Shown here: positions 27,711 through 35,706 of the stretch, piece by piece
How the letters are laid out: every line of letters starts with the position of its first letter
Position numbering within the stretch: position 1 is the first letter of the stretch
Assembly: GCA_035308765.1 (NCBI GenBank)
Contig: DATGGA010000064.1
Coordinates: 1 to 64,000, forward strand
DNA length: 64,000 nucleotides
Origin: RBG-16-66-20 sp035308765
GTDB taxonomy: Bacteria; Pseudomonadota; Gammaproteobacteria; Burkholderiales; SG8-39
Direction: 5' to 3'
Notes under the pieces: generated by a model
What the model was told of the DNA's origin: nothing
What the model saw: the letters and a program-made list of their open reading frames with translations, nothing else
Database searches by the model: none
Translations under genes and position numbers: made by a program

Positions 27711-27738
27711 CTTGAAACCGTCCTTTCCGGGCCCATCT
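27711..27738 (+). promoter_or_regulatory. Sigma32 (heat-shock) promoter of hsp20
   Basis: CTTGAAA (27711-27717), 13 bases and GCCCATCT (27731-27738) match the RpoH consensus CTTGAA-N13-15-CCCCATNT closely. The ATG is at 27768 after GAAGGAG. The element lies in the 62-base gap to the divergent sigma gene. Confidence 0.8.
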
Positions 27739-27767
27739 TAGCTGCAGCCAACTCGAAGGAGCCAACC

Positions 27768-28199
27768 ATGGCCAGCATTACCCGTTTTGATCCGTTCAAC
27801 GATCTGGTGGACGACCTGCTCAAAGGCTTCCTCGTGCGCCCGGTGGCGTACGAAGGGTCGCGATCCGGCCTGCTGCCGGGCGTCAAGGTGGACGTCGCCG
27901 AGAAAAACGGCGCCTACCAGGTGACCGCCGACCTGCCCGGGGTGAAGAAAGAAGACATCCAGGTGTCGATCGACGGCGCGCAGGTGACGTTAAGCGCCGA
28001 AATCAAGCGCGAGAAGGAGGTCGCCGAAGGCGAGCGCGTGCTGCATTCGGAACGCGTATTCGGCAAGATGTCGCGCAGCTTCTCGCTGCCACAGGAGCTG
28101 GACGAGGCCAGGGCCGAGGCAAAGTTCCGCGACGGCGTGCTGGAGCTTACGCTGCCGAAGAAAGCCGCCGCGGCGCGCAAGGCGATCACGATCCAGTAA
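27768..28199 (+). CDS. Small heat-shock protein Hsp20
   Basis: This 143-residue alpha-crystallin protein holds unfolded proteins under stress. The core domain begins at about residue 40 (VDVAEKNGAYQVTADLPGVKKEDIQVSI) and includes ERVFGKMSRSFSLPQELD and the closing VLELTLPKK. A C-terminal I-x-I anchor (AITIQ) is visible. It has its own sigma32-like promoter and a terminator downstream, so it is a single-gene heat-shock unit. Confidence 0.93.
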   Translation: MASITRFDPFNDLVDDLLKGFLVRPVAYEGSRSGLLPGVKVDVAEKNGAYQVTADLPGVKKEDIQVSIDGAQVTLSAEIKREKEVAEGERVLHSERVFGKMSRSFSLPQELDEARAEAKFRDGVLELTLPKKAAAARKAITIQ

Positions 28200-28219
28200 T
28201 TCGAAGTTCGCAGTCCGAA

Positions 28220-28254
28220 GAGAGGCCGGCACCACCGGCCCCTCTTTGTTTTGT
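28220..28254 (+). terminator. Intrinsic terminator after hsp20
   Basis: GAGAGGCCGG (28220-28229) pairs with CCGGCCCCTC (28235-28244) with one mismatch around a CACCA loop. The T-rich run TTTGTTTTGT follows. It separates hsp20 from argB. Confidence 0.65.
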
Positions 28255-28259
28255 AGAAT
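28254..28259 (+). promoter_or_regulatory. -10 hexamer of argB
   Basis: TAGAAT ends nine bases before the argB ATG, so the leader would be only about three bases. It abuts the terminator tail. I see no clear -35. Confidence 0.5.
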
Positions 28260-28268
28260 GGGCCGGTC

Positions 28269-29162
28269 ATGAACGCACCGGCCAACCACAATTCTCTAGC
28301 CGCGGAGAAGGCGCGCATCCTCGCCGAGGCGCTGCCGTACATCCAGCGGTTCCACGGCCGGACCATCGTGGTCAAGTTCGGCGGCAACGCCATGACCGAC
28401 GACGTCCTCAAGGCCGACTTCGCGCGCGACGTGGTGCTGCTCAAGCTGGTCGGCATGAACCCGGTGGTGGTGCACGGCGGCGGCCCGCAGATCGAGACCG
28501 CGCTCGCGCGCCTCGGCATGAAGGGCACTTTCGTGCAGGGCATGCGCGTCACCGACGCCGCAACCATGGACGTGGTCGAGATGGTGCTCGGCGGCCAGGT
28601 GAACAAGGAAGTCGTCGAGCTGATCAACCAGGCGGGCGGCAAGGCCGTCGGCCTCACGGGGCAGGACGGCGCCTTCATACGCGCGCGCAAAATGCAGCTG
28701 CCCGCCGCCAAGGCATCCGAGAAGGTCGATCTCGGCCACGTGGGCGAGATCGAAGCCATCGATCCGCTGGTAATCTCGGCGCTCGAGAACGCGGGCTTCA
28801 TCCCCGTGGTGGCGCCGATCGGTACCGGCGCGGACGGCGTCACCTACAACATCAACGCCGACCTGGTCGCCGGCAAGCTGGCCGAGATCCTGCGCGCCGA
28901 GAAACTGATCGTGCTTACCAACACGCCCGGCGTGCTCGACAAGGAGGGCAAGCTGCTCTCGGGCCTGACGCCGAAGAAAATCGACGACCTGGTCGCCAAG
29001 GGCGTGATCTCCGGCGGCATGCTGCCGAAGATCGCCTCGGTGCTCGACGCTGCGCGCGCCGGCGTGAAGTCCTGCCACATCATCGACGGCCGGGTGCCGC
29101 ACGCGCTGCTGCTCGAAGTGCTGACCGACACCGGCGTCGGCACGCTGATCCGCAGCAAGTAA
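28269..29162 (+). CDS. argB: Acetylglutamate kinase
   Basis: This 297-residue amino-acid kinase phosphorylates N-acetylglutamate in arginine synthesis. KFGGNAM near residue 37, VVHGGGPQIE, the glycine-rich SGGMLPKIA and NTPGVLDKEGKLL are typical. The N-terminal helical extension (AEKARILAEALPYIQRFHG) is that of the arginine-feedback-inhibited hexameric type. The next gene starts three bases after its stop. Confidence 0.96.
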   Translation: MNAPANHNSLAAEKARILAEALPYIQRFHGRTIVVKFGGNAMTDDVLKADFARDVVLLKLVGMNPVVVHGGGPQIETALARLGMKGTFVQGMRVTDAATMDVVEMVLGGQVNKEVVELINQAGGKAVGLTGQDGAFIRARKMQLPAAKASEKVDLGHVGEIEAIDPLVISALENAGFIPVVAPIGTGADGVTYNINADLVAGKLAEILRAEKLIVLTNTPGVLDKEGKLLSGLTPKKIDDLVAKGVISGGMLPKIASVLDAARAGVKSCHIIDGRVPHALLLEVLTDTGVGTLIRSK

Positions 29163-29165
29163 CAG

Positions 29166-29831
29166 ATGCGCATGGCTCGCCTGCCGCCTTCACGGCGGGT
29201 GTGGATCTTCGACCTTGACAACACGCTGCACGACGCGCGGCCGCACATCTTCCCGTCGATGCACCTGCAGATGAACGAATACCTGCAGCGCCGATTCTGC
29301 CTGGACGAGGAAGGCGCCAACGGCATGCGGCGTTTTTTCTGGGAGCGCTATGGCACCACGCTGAGGGGCCTGGTGCGCCACCACGGCGAGGATCCGAAAA
29401 AATTCATCAATGAGACGCACCGGTTTCCGGAACTCGCGCCCATGGTGGTGGGCCACCCTGCACTCGGGCACGCGTTGGCGCGGCTGCAGGGCAAGCGCCT
29501 GATTTTCTCCAACGCGCCGCGGCACTACGTCGAGGCAGTGGTGCGCGCGCTCGGCGTCGGCCGCTACTTCGATGCGGTGTACACGATCGAGAGCACGCGC
29601 TACCGTCCCAAGCCCGCAGTGCAGGGATTCCGGACGCTGCTGCGGGCGCACAACCTCGACCCGCACCGCTGCGCGCTGATCGACGACATGCCGGAGAACC
29701 TGCGCGCCGCTAAACGGCTGGGCATGTCCACCGTCTGGGTGAGCGGCGAGGCACGGCGCATGTCATTCGTGGACATGCGCGTCAACTCGGTCACGCAACT
29801 GCCGGGACTTGTCTTTCGCCATGCTCATTGA
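29166..29831 (+). CDS. HAD pyrimidine 5'-nucleotidase-like phosphatase
   Basis: This 221-residue HAD hydrolase has the nucleophile motif DLDNTLHDA (first Asp at about 18), motif II FSNAP and motifs III/IV with KPAVQGF and LIDDMPENLRAAK. It belongs to the SDT1/pyrimidine nucleotidase subgroup commonly found between argB and slmA in betaproteobacteria. It probably dephosphorylates nucleoside monophosphates in the cytosol. An ATG six bases in (29172) is an alternative start. Confidence 0.85.
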   Translation: MRMARLPPSRRVWIFDLDNTLHDARPHIFPSMHLQMNEYLQRRFCLDEEGANGMRRFFWERYGTTLRGLVRHHGEDPKKFINETHRFPELAPMVVGHPALGHALARLQGKRLIFSNAPRHYVEAVVRALGVGRYFDAVYTIESTRYRPKPAVQGFRTLLRAHNLDPHRCALIDDMPENLRAAKRLGMSTVWVSGEARRMSFVDMRVNSVTQLPGLVFRHAH

Positions 29832-29834
29832 GCG

Positions 29835-29840
29835 TAGAAT
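29835..29840 (+). promoter_or_regulatory. -10 hexamer of slmA
   Basis: TAGAAT ends six bases before the slmA ATG at 29847, which predicts a transcript that starts at the ATG itself. A TTGTCT at 29809 is spaced too far for a normal -35. Confidence 0.45.
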
Positions 29841-29846
29841 TTCGCC

Positions 29847-30422
29847 ATGCCGCGCGTCAAGGGAGAACGGCGGCTCGAGATCCTGAAGGCCCTGGCCCAG
29901 ATGCTCGAGCAGCCGAAGTGGGGGAAGATCACGACCGCTGCGCTTGCCGAGAAGCTCGATGTCTCGGAAGCCGCGCTGTACCGCCATTTCGCCTCCAAGG
30001 CCCAGATGTACGAGGGTCTGATCGAGTTCATCGAAAGCTCGGTGTTCACGCTCGCCAACAAGATCGTGCAGGACGAGACTGACGGCCACAAGCAGGCGGC
30101 GAAGCTGGTCGAAATGCTGCTCGCCTTCGCCGAGAAGAACCCCGGCATGGTGCGCGTGATGACGGGCGACGCGCTGGTGGGCGAGCATGAGCGCCTGCAG
30201 GCGCGCATGAACCAGTTCTACGACCGCTTCGAATCCACTCTGAAGCAGGCGCTGCGCGCGCCTGGCGACGGCGCGCAGAAACCGTCGGACGCCGACGTCA
30301 CCGCGCACGCGGGCACGCTCGTGCGCTACGCGATCGGCTGCCTGCACCAGTACGCGAAGTCGGGCTTCACGAAAAAACCCACCGAAAGCTACGCCGCGCA
30401 GCGGCGCTTCCTCGCGGCCTAG
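29847..30422 (+). CDS. slmA: Nucleoid occlusion factor SlmA
   Basis: This 191-residue TetR-family protein blocks FtsZ-ring formation over the nucleoid. The N-terminal helix-turn-helix (ITTAALAEKLDVSEAALYRHFASKAQMYEGLIEFIE) and the MVRVMTGDALVGEHERLQARMNQ segment are typical of SlmA rather than metabolic TetR repressors. Four bases overlap the convergent moeB stop. Confidence 0.92.
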   Translation: MPRVKGERRLEILKALAQMLEQPKWGKITTAALAEKLDVSEAALYRHFASKAQMYEGLIEFIESSVFTLANKIVQDETDGHKQAAKLVEMLLAFAEKNPGMVRVMTGDALVGEHERLQARMNQFYDRFESTLKQALRAPGDGAQKPSDADVTAHAGTLVRYAIGCLHQYAKSGFTKKPTESYAAQRRFLAA

Positions 30423-31162
30423 CCGCACACTGCGCAGGCCGGATCTTTTTTCACGCGCACCGTGCGCCACCCCGACTGCTTAGCATCCACCAATAACAAT
30501 CGGCCGTTCAGCGTCTCGCCTGCGCCGATGAGCAACTTCGCTGCTTCCATCGCCTGCAGCGCGCCGACCGCGCCGGTGAGCGGCGCGAACACGCCCATCG
30601 CCGAGCACTGCACCTCCTCGATTTCGCCATCCTCTGGATACAGGCAAGCGTAGCAGGGTGCGTCCGCCTTTCGCAGGTCGAAGACGGCGACTTGCGCGTC
30701 GAAGCGGATCGCCGCGCCCGAGACGAGGGGTTTTTTCAACTGCACGCAGGCGCGGTTGAGCGCGTGGCGCGTGGCGAAGTTGTCCGAGCAGTCGAGAACG
30801 ACATCGACATCGGCGACCAGTGCCGGCAACTCTTCCGCCCTCAACTTTTTCTGTAGAGAAAAAATCTTTACGTCAGGATTCAATGCGGACAATGCGGCCT
30901 GAGCTGCGGCCACTTTCGGCGTGCCGATGGAATCGGTGCGGTAGAGGATCTGGCGCTGCAGGTTGGTGAGGTCGACCTTGTCGGGGTCGGCGAGCGTCAG
31001 TTTGCCGATGCCGCTGGCGGCGAGGTAGAGCGCCGCCGGACAACCCAAACCACCCGCGCCGACGATGAGCGCATGCGCCGCGCGCAGGCGCTCCTGGCCC
31101 TCGATCCCGACTTCCTCGAGAAGAATGTGGCGGCTGTAGCGGAGGAGCTGCTGGTCGTTCAG
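30419..31162 (-). CDS. moeB: Molybdopterin-synthase adenylyltransferase MoeB
   Basis: This 247-residue E1-like enzyme adenylates the C-terminus of MoaD or a ThiS-like sulfur carrier. It has the nucleotide loop GAGGLGCPAALYLA, the DNFATRH adenylation segment and two zinc pairs (CYAC and the C-terminal CAVC). A full-length N-terminus (NDQQLLRYSRHILLEEVG) is encoded only if translation starts at the CTG at 31162. No ATG, GTG or TTG occurs in frame upstream near it. The first conventional start would delete the ATP loop's beginning. It follows the ctpA stop by ten bases. Confidence 0.85.
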   Translation of the reverse strand: MNDQQLLRYSRHILLEEVGIEGQERLRAAHALIVGAGGLGCPAALYLAASGIGKLTLADPDKVDLTNLQRQILYRTDSIGTPKVAAAQAALSALNPDVKIFSLQKKLRAEELPALVADVDVVLDCSDNFATRHALNRACVQLKKPLVSGAAIRFDAQVAVFDLRKADAPCYACLYPEDGEIEEVQCSAMGVFAPLTGAVGALQAMEAAKLLIGAGETLNGRLLLVDAKQSGWRTVRVKKDPACAVCG

Positions 31163-31172
31163 ACCGTGAAGA

Positions 31173-32582
31173 TCAGTTCGTCGTTTTCCCAGCCGGTTTG
31201 GTCTGCGCCACCGAAGGCGGCTGGCCCTTGACCGGTTCGCCCTTGAGGAAGGCGAGCGCCTGCTGCAGCTGGAAATCTTGCTTGGAGCCCATTTCGATCG
31301 GCTTCTGCGGCTCGGGAGCTGCCGCTGGCGCAGGCTCGGGTTTGGCCGGCGCGTCCCTGCCCGCGTTCTTGTCCTGGCTGTTGTCCAGATGGTGCTGGAG
31401 GTCGGCTTCGCGCACGCGCGCCATGGCCGCGCCCGGTTCCTCGACGATCACGTCGGGCGTGATGCCCTTCGCCTGTATCGAGCGGCCGCTGGGGGTGAAA
31501 TAGCGCGCGGTGGTGAGCTTGATCGCGGTGCTGTTGCCGAGCGGCATGATGGTCTGCACCGAGCCCTTGCCGAAGGTTTGCGTGCCGATCACCGTGGCGC
31601 GCTTGTGGTCCTGCAGCGCGCCGGCGACGATTTCGGAGGCGGAGGCCGAGCCGCCGTTCACGAGCACCACCATCGGCACGGTTTTCACCGCGGCCGGCAG
31701 GTTCTTCAGCACGTCGTCCTTGACGCCGCGCAGGTAGTCTTCGTTGGTGGCGTAGAACTTCTTGCGCGCATCCTCGGTCCGGCCGTCAGTCGAAACCACC
31801 AGTACCTTGGGTTGCAGGAAAGCGGCCGAAATCGCGACCGCGCCGTAGAGCAGGCCGCCCGGATCGTTCCTCAGGTCGAGCACCAGGCCCTTGATCGGCG
31901 GTGTCTGCTTGAACATGGCATCCAGGGCGTGCGCGAGGCTCTCGGGCGTCGCCTCCTGGAACTGCGACACGCGTATCCAGCCGTAGCCTGGCTCGACGAT
32001 TTTGGATTTCACGCTCTGCACCTTGATCACCGCGCGCACCAGCGTCACGACGATCGGCTGCGGTTCGCCCTTGCGGGCAATGGTCAGCGTGATCGGGGTG
32101 TTCGGCTTGCCGCGCATCTTCTTGACGGCGTCGTTCAACGTCATGCCCTTTACTTGCGCGTCGTCCAGCTTGATGATCAGGTCGCCGGGCTTGATGCCGG
32201 CGCGGAACGCGGGCGTGTCTTCGATCGGCGACACCACTTTCACCAGGCCGTCTTCCATGCCGACTTCGATGCCGAGGCCGCCGAACTGGCCCTGCGTGCC
32301 GACCTGCAGTTCCTTGAACGCTTCGGCATCCAGGTAGGCCGAATGCGGATCGAGCCCCGAGAGCATGCCGTTGATCGCCTCGGTGATCAGTTTCTTGTCT
32401 TCGACCGGTTCGACGTAGTTCTGCTTGATGGCGCCGAACACCTCGGTGAAGGAGCGCAGTTCGTCGACCGGCAGCGGCGTGCGTGTTGCGAGCTGCCCGA
32501 TCGCCTGGAAATTCAGGCTGACCAGGATACCGGCGACCGCGCCGACGAATATCAGTCCGATGCTCTTGATTCTGCCGTTCAT
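31173..32582 (-). CDS. ctpA: C-terminal processing peptidase CtpA (S41)
   Basis: This 469-residue periplasmic protease has an N-terminal signal anchor (about residues 7-27), a PDZ domain (about 95-175, GLGIEVGMEDGLVKVV) and the S41 catalytic domain. The nucleophile serine lies in NGGSASASEIVAG and the general-base lysine in FGKGSVQTIMPL. A proline/alanine-rich tail follows. CtpA enzymes cleave C-terminal tails of envelope proteins and often control peptidoglycan hydrolases. It directly follows envC with an ATGA overlap, which supports a cell-wall role. Confidence 0.94.
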   Translation of the reverse strand: MNGRIKSIGLIFVGAVAGILVSLNFQAIGQLATRTPLPVDELRSFTEVFGAIKQNYVEPVEDKKLITEAINGMLSGLDPHSAYLDAEAFKELQVGTQGQFGGLGIEVGMEDGLVKVVSPIEDTPAFRAGIKPGDLIIKLDDAQVKGMTLNDAVKKMRGKPNTPITLTIARKGEPQPIVVTLVRAVIKVQSVKSKIVEPGYGWIRVSQFQEATPESLAHALDAMFKQTPPIKGLVLDLRNDPGGLLYGAVAISAAFLQPKVLVVSTDGRTEDARKKFYATNEDYLRGVKDDVLKNLPAAVKTVPMVVLVNGGSASASEIVAGALQDHKRATVIGTQTFGKGSVQTIMPLGNSTAIKLTTARYFTPSGRSIQAKGITPDVIVEEPGAAMARVREADLQHHLDNSQDKNAGRDAPAKPEPAPAAAPEPQKPIEMGSKQDFQLQQALAFLKGEPVKGQPPSVAQTKPAGKTTN

Positions 32583-33775
32583 TTCAGTTTCACCCAGTGG
32601 AGGGGATCGAAGGGCTTGCCCAGATGCCGCAACTCAAAGTATAGACCTGTTTCCTCGTTGCCCCCGCTCTGGCCGACGGTCGCAACGGGCTCTCCCACAG
32701 CGACCGAATCCCCGGTTTGCTTGAGCAAGGATTCGTTATTGCCATAGATCGACATGTAGGCTTCGCCGTGGTCGACGATGAGCAGGTTGCCGAATCCCCG
32801 CATCCAGTCGGCGTAGACCACCTGGCCCGCAGCCACGGCCCGCACCTGTTCGCCTTCCGCGGCGCGGATGAAAACCCCCTTGGCCGGACCACCGCCTTCC
32901 GTACGTAGAGTGCCGAACCGGTCTGCAAGTTCCCCGCGCACCGGCAGACGCAGGTTTCCTTTCAGTTTGGAGAACAGGCTGGGGGCCTGGCCGCCGGATT
33001 CCGGCACGCGGGTGACCCTGGCATAGCCGGCGCCCGGCCGCGCCGCCAGCACCTTGCCGATTTCCTCGACCAGGCGGGCGAGGCGGGATTCGTCGGCGAG
33101 CAGGCGCTGGATCCTTTTCTTCGCGTCGCGGATTTCGCCGGAGATGCGCTCGAGCAGGCTCCGGTGCTCGCGGCGTTCCTTGAGCAGCTGCTCGCGGTCG
33201 GCGCGGCTTTGCGCCTCGATGACCGCCAGTTCGCGCGCCTTGCCTTCCGAGTTCGCCTTGAGGCGCGCCACTTCGGCTAGGCCGGCGCGGTGGGCTTCGA
33301 TCACCTGCGCCGCGGCACTGGATACGTAGGTGAGATAGTGCAGCTTGCGCGCCGCGTCTGCCAGGTCTTCGCCCGAGAGCGCGAGCCGCACGAAATCGGG
33401 CGCGCCGCCCGAGATGCCGGCCATCGCGCGTGCCGCGAGCAGGCGCCCGAGCGCGGCCTGGTCCGCCTCCAGCGAGCGTTCCTGCTCGCTCCTGCGCGCG
33501 GCGAATTGCGCGATCGAGGCGCGCGCCTCGACCGCCTCGGCGTCCAGCGCCCGTAGCTTGCGGTTGGCGTTCGAAATCGCGATTTCGGAGGCGCGCAGCG
33601 CGTCGCGCGCCTCGCGCCGGTCGCTTTCCCTGCCTTCCAGGTCGGACCTGAGCGACTCGATCCTGGAACGCAGGGCGGCAAGATCTTCCTCGCGGGTAGT
33701 ACCGGCACTCGTGCCGGGCGCACCCAGCGCCGGGATGGCGGCCAGCAGCACGATCGCGACTATCGCCCGGTTCAG
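32579..33775 (-). CDS. envC: EnvC-like murein hydrolase activator (M23)
   Basis: This protein of about 398 residues has a signal peptide, a long coiled coil (about 30-250, ALRSRIESLRSDLEGRESDRREARDA) and a C-terminal LytM domain (GVFIRAAEGEQVRAVAAGQVVYADWMRGFGN). The zinc site is degenerate: VDHGEAYMSIYGNN lacks the second H of the HxH motif. That suits an activator of amidases rather than an active endopeptidase. The likely start is CTG at 33775, which overlaps the gpmA stop as CTGA. GTG at 33751 is a fallback but loses the basic n-region. Confidence 0.85.
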   Translation of the reverse strand: MNRAIVAIVLLAAIPALGAPGTSAGTTREEDLAALRSRIESLRSDLEGRESDRREARDALRASEIAISNANRKLRALDAEAVEARASIAQFAARRSEQERSLEADQAALGRLLAARAMAGISGGAPDFVRLALSGEDLADAARKLHYLTYVSSAAAQVIEAHRAGLAEVARLKANSEGKARELAVIEAQSRADREQLLKERREHRSLLERISGEIRDAKKRIQRLLADESRLARLVEEIGKVLAARPGAGYARVTRVPESGGQAPSLFSKLKGNLRLPVRGELADRFGTLRTEGGGPAKGVFIRAAEGEQVRAVAAGQVVYADWMRGFGNLLIVDHGEAYMSIYGNNESLLKQTGDSVAVGEPVATVGQSGGNEETGLYFELRHLGKPFDPLHWVKLK

Positions 33776-34512
33776 GTTCTGGTTTTTCCCTGTGCGGCGA
33801 CCGCTGCCACGCGCTTCGCCACCTCGGCTGGATCGCCCAGGTAGTCGTGCCGGAGCGGGCGCAGGTTTCCGTCCAGTTCGTAGACCAGCGGCACGCCGGT
33901 CGGCACGTTGAGGCCCACGATCTCGGCATCGGAGATGCCGTCCAGGTGCTTCACCAGTGCGCGCAGCGAATTGCCGTGCGCAGCCACCAGCACGCGGCTG
34001 CCGGCGCGGATCGCAGGCGCGATGCTGTCGTTCCAGCAGGGGATCACGCGCGCCACCGTGTCTTTCAGGCATTCCGTCCTGGGGACGGCGACGCCCCGGT
34101 AGCGCGGATCGCGCGCCTCGTAGCGCGCGTCGGTCGCGTCAAGCGGCGGCGGCGGCGTGTCGTAGCTGCGGCGCCAGGCGAGCACCTGCGCCTCGCCGAA
34201 TTTCGCCGCGGTCTCGGCCTTGTTCAGGCCCTGCAGCGCGCCGTAATGCCGCTCGTTCAGGCGCCAGTCCTTCTGCACCGGGATCCAGAGCTGGTCCAGT
34301 TCCTCGAGGGCGAGATTGAGCGTGCGGATCGCGCGCTTGAGCATCGAGGTGTGGGCGAGATCGAAGCCGTAGCCGCCCGCCTTCAGCAACCGCCCCGCGG
34401 CGCGCGCTTCCTCCACGCCCTGCGCCGACAGATCGACGTCGGTCCAGCCGGTGAAGCGGTTTTCCCGGTTCCAGCCGGACTCGCCGTGCCGCAGCAGCAC
34501 GAGCTTGTGCAT
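33772..34512 (-). CDS. gpmA: 2,3-bisphosphoglycerate-dependent phosphoglycerate mutase
   Basis: This 246-residue glycolytic enzyme interconverts 2- and 3-phosphoglycerate through a phosphohistidine. The LLRHGESGWN motif carries the catalytic histidine at residue 8. RHYGALQGLNKAETAAKFG and AAHGNSLRALVKHL complete the active site. It heads the gpmA-envC-ctpA-moeB run. The ATG at 34512 is seven bases from a TATAAT. Confidence 0.96.
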   Translation of the reverse strand: MHKLVLLRHGESGWNRENRFTGWTDVDLSAQGVEEARAAGRLLKAGGYGFDLAHTSMLKRAIRTLNLALEELDQLWIPVQKDWRLNERHYGALQGLNKAETAAKFGEAQVLAWRRSYDTPPPPLDATDARYEARDPRYRGVAVPRTECLKDTVARVIPCWNDSIAPAIRAGSRVLVAAHGNSLRALVKHLDGISDAEIVGLNVPTGVPLVYELDGNLRPLRHDYLGDPAEVAKRVAAVAAQGKTRT

Positions 34513-34519
34513 GCGGTGA

Positions 34520-34527
34520 ATTATAAT
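34520..34527. promoter_or_regulatory. Bidirectional -10 element ATTATAAT
   Basis: The octamer ATTATAAT gives TATAAT on both strands (34522-34527 plus, 34525-34520 minus). It lies in the 27-base gap between divergent gpmA and the rhodanese gene. Predicted starts are about one base before the gpmA ATG and about six bases before the rhodanese ATG. No good -35 is seen for either. Confidence 0.5.
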
Positions 34528-34539
34528 GCGGCGATCCGC

Positions 34540-34947
34540 ATGGACTTCGTCGTCAAGAACATCTTCCTCGTCATGCTCGCCGCGGTCTCGGGCGGCATGC
34601 TGTTGTGGCCGCTGTTGCGCAAGGGCGCGGGCGGCCCGTGGGTCAGCACGCTGGAAGCGACGCAGCTGATCAACCGCAGCGACGCGCTGGTGGTAGATCT
34701 GCGCAGCGCGGAGGAGTATGCGAAGGGCCACATCCTGGGAGCAAAGAGCGTGCCGCTCGCCGACCTGGAGCGGCGCGCGGGCGAGTTCGAGAAGAACAAG
34801 GCGAAAGCCGTGATCGTGCATTGCGGCGACGGCAGCCGCGCCGGCGGCGGCGTGGCGGTGCTGCGCAGGCTCGGCTTCAGCAGCGTCAGCAATCTCTCGG
34901 GAGGCTACGCCGCCTGGCAGCAGGCGGGCCTGCCGGTTGAAAAATGA
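34540..34947 (+). CDS. Membrane-anchored rhodanese-like protein
   Basis: This 135-residue protein has one N-terminal membrane helix (about residues 5-26) followed by a rhodanese domain. The active-site cysteine is in VHCGDGSRA, and DLRSAEEYAKGHI and GGYAAWQQAGLP are typical. It may transfer sulfur or act as a redox partner at the membrane. It leads a run with grxC and secB, the usual betaproteobacterial arrangement. Confidence 0.88.
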   Translation: MDFVVKNIFLVMLAAVSGGMLLWPLLRKGAGGPWVSTLEATQLINRSDALVVDLRSAEEYAKGHILGAKSVPLADLERRAGEFEKNKAKAVIVHCGDGSRAGGGVAVLRRLGFSSVSNLSGGYAAWQQAGLPVEK

Positions 34948-34957
34948 GGCCGGCGAC

Positions 34958-35221
34958 ATGCCGCGCGTGCTGATCTACTGCACCGCCGCCTGTCCCTATT
35001 GCCAGGCCGCGGACCGGCTCCTCGACCGCAAGGGCGTGATCGACATCGAGCGCGTGCGCGTGGATCTCGAGCCCGGGCGGCGCGCGGAAATGCAGCAAAA
35101 GAGCGGCCGGCGCACCGTGCCGCAAATCTGGATCGGCGGCCGCCATGTCGGCGGCAGCGACGAACTTCACGACCTGGAGGAATCCGGGGCCCTGGACCGA
35201 TTACTAGCGAAAGCCACATGA
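34958..35221 (+). CDS. grxC: Glutaredoxin 3
   Basis: This 87-residue thiol-disulfide oxidoreductase uses glutathione in the cytosol. The CPYC active site is at residues 12-15, and TVPQIWIGGRHVGGSDEL gives the cis-proline and glutathione-binding region. The ATG at 34958 was preferred over a TTG 21 bases upstream because it gives the standard N-terminus. The stop overlaps secB. Confidence 0.94.
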   Translation: MPRVLIYCTAACPYCQAADRLLDRKGVIDIERVRVDLEPGRRAEMQQKSGRRTVPQIWIGGRHVGGSDELHDLEESGALDRLLAKAT

Positions 35222-35706
35222 ACCAGCCAACGCAGCCCGCAAGCCCGGACCCATCGGCGCAGCAGCCCGCATTCCAGATCGAAAAGCTCTACGTCAAGGA
35301 TCTGTCGCTGGAGGTCCCGAATGCGCCCCAGGTGTTCACGCAGACCGAGAATCCGCAGCTCGAAATCGGGGTGCGCAACGCAGCGGCGCAGTTCGCCGAC
35401 AGCCTTTTCGAAGTGACCGTGACCGTGACGGTGACCGCGCGCGCCGGCGAAAAGACCGTGTTCCATGCCGAAGTGGCGCAGGCCGGAATATTTACCGCGC
35501 GCGGCATATCGCAACAGGATCTGGAGCCGCTGCTCGGCATCGGCTGTCCAACGATCCTCTATCCCTACGCGCGCGAAGCGATCGCCGACCTGGTGACTCG
35601 CGCCGGTTTCCCCGCGGTCGTGCTGCAGCCGATATCGTTCGAGCAGATCTACATGGAACGGCAGCAGCAGGCGGCGGGCCAGCCGAGGATCGAACTGGCT
35701 TCATGA
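35218..35706 (+). CDS. secB: Protein-export chaperone SecB
   Basis: This 162-residue chaperone keeps preproteins unfolded and hands them to SecA. The FQIEKLYVKDLSLEVPNAP opening, the AQAGIF segment and GCPTILYPYAREAI are diagnostic. It is translationally coupled to grxC (ATGA) and to the next gene (ATGA). Confidence 0.97.
   Translation: MNQPTQPASPDPSAQQPAFQIEKLYVKDLSLEVPNAPQVFTQTENPQLEIGVRNAAAQFADSLFEVTVTVTVTARAGEKTVFHAEVAQAGIFTARGISQQDLEPLLGIGCPTILYPYAREAIADLVTRAGFPAVVLQPISFEQIYMERQQQAAGQPRIELAS

Noticed and set aside
30419..31162. Frameshifted or truncated moeB pseudogene
   Set aside because: The complete MoeB sequence is open in one frame from the CTG. Only the start codon is unusual.
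31278..32747. 489-codon plus-strand frame opposite ctpA and the end of envC
   Set aside because: Shadow of the S41 protease gene. The minus-strand gene has catalytic motifs and operon context.
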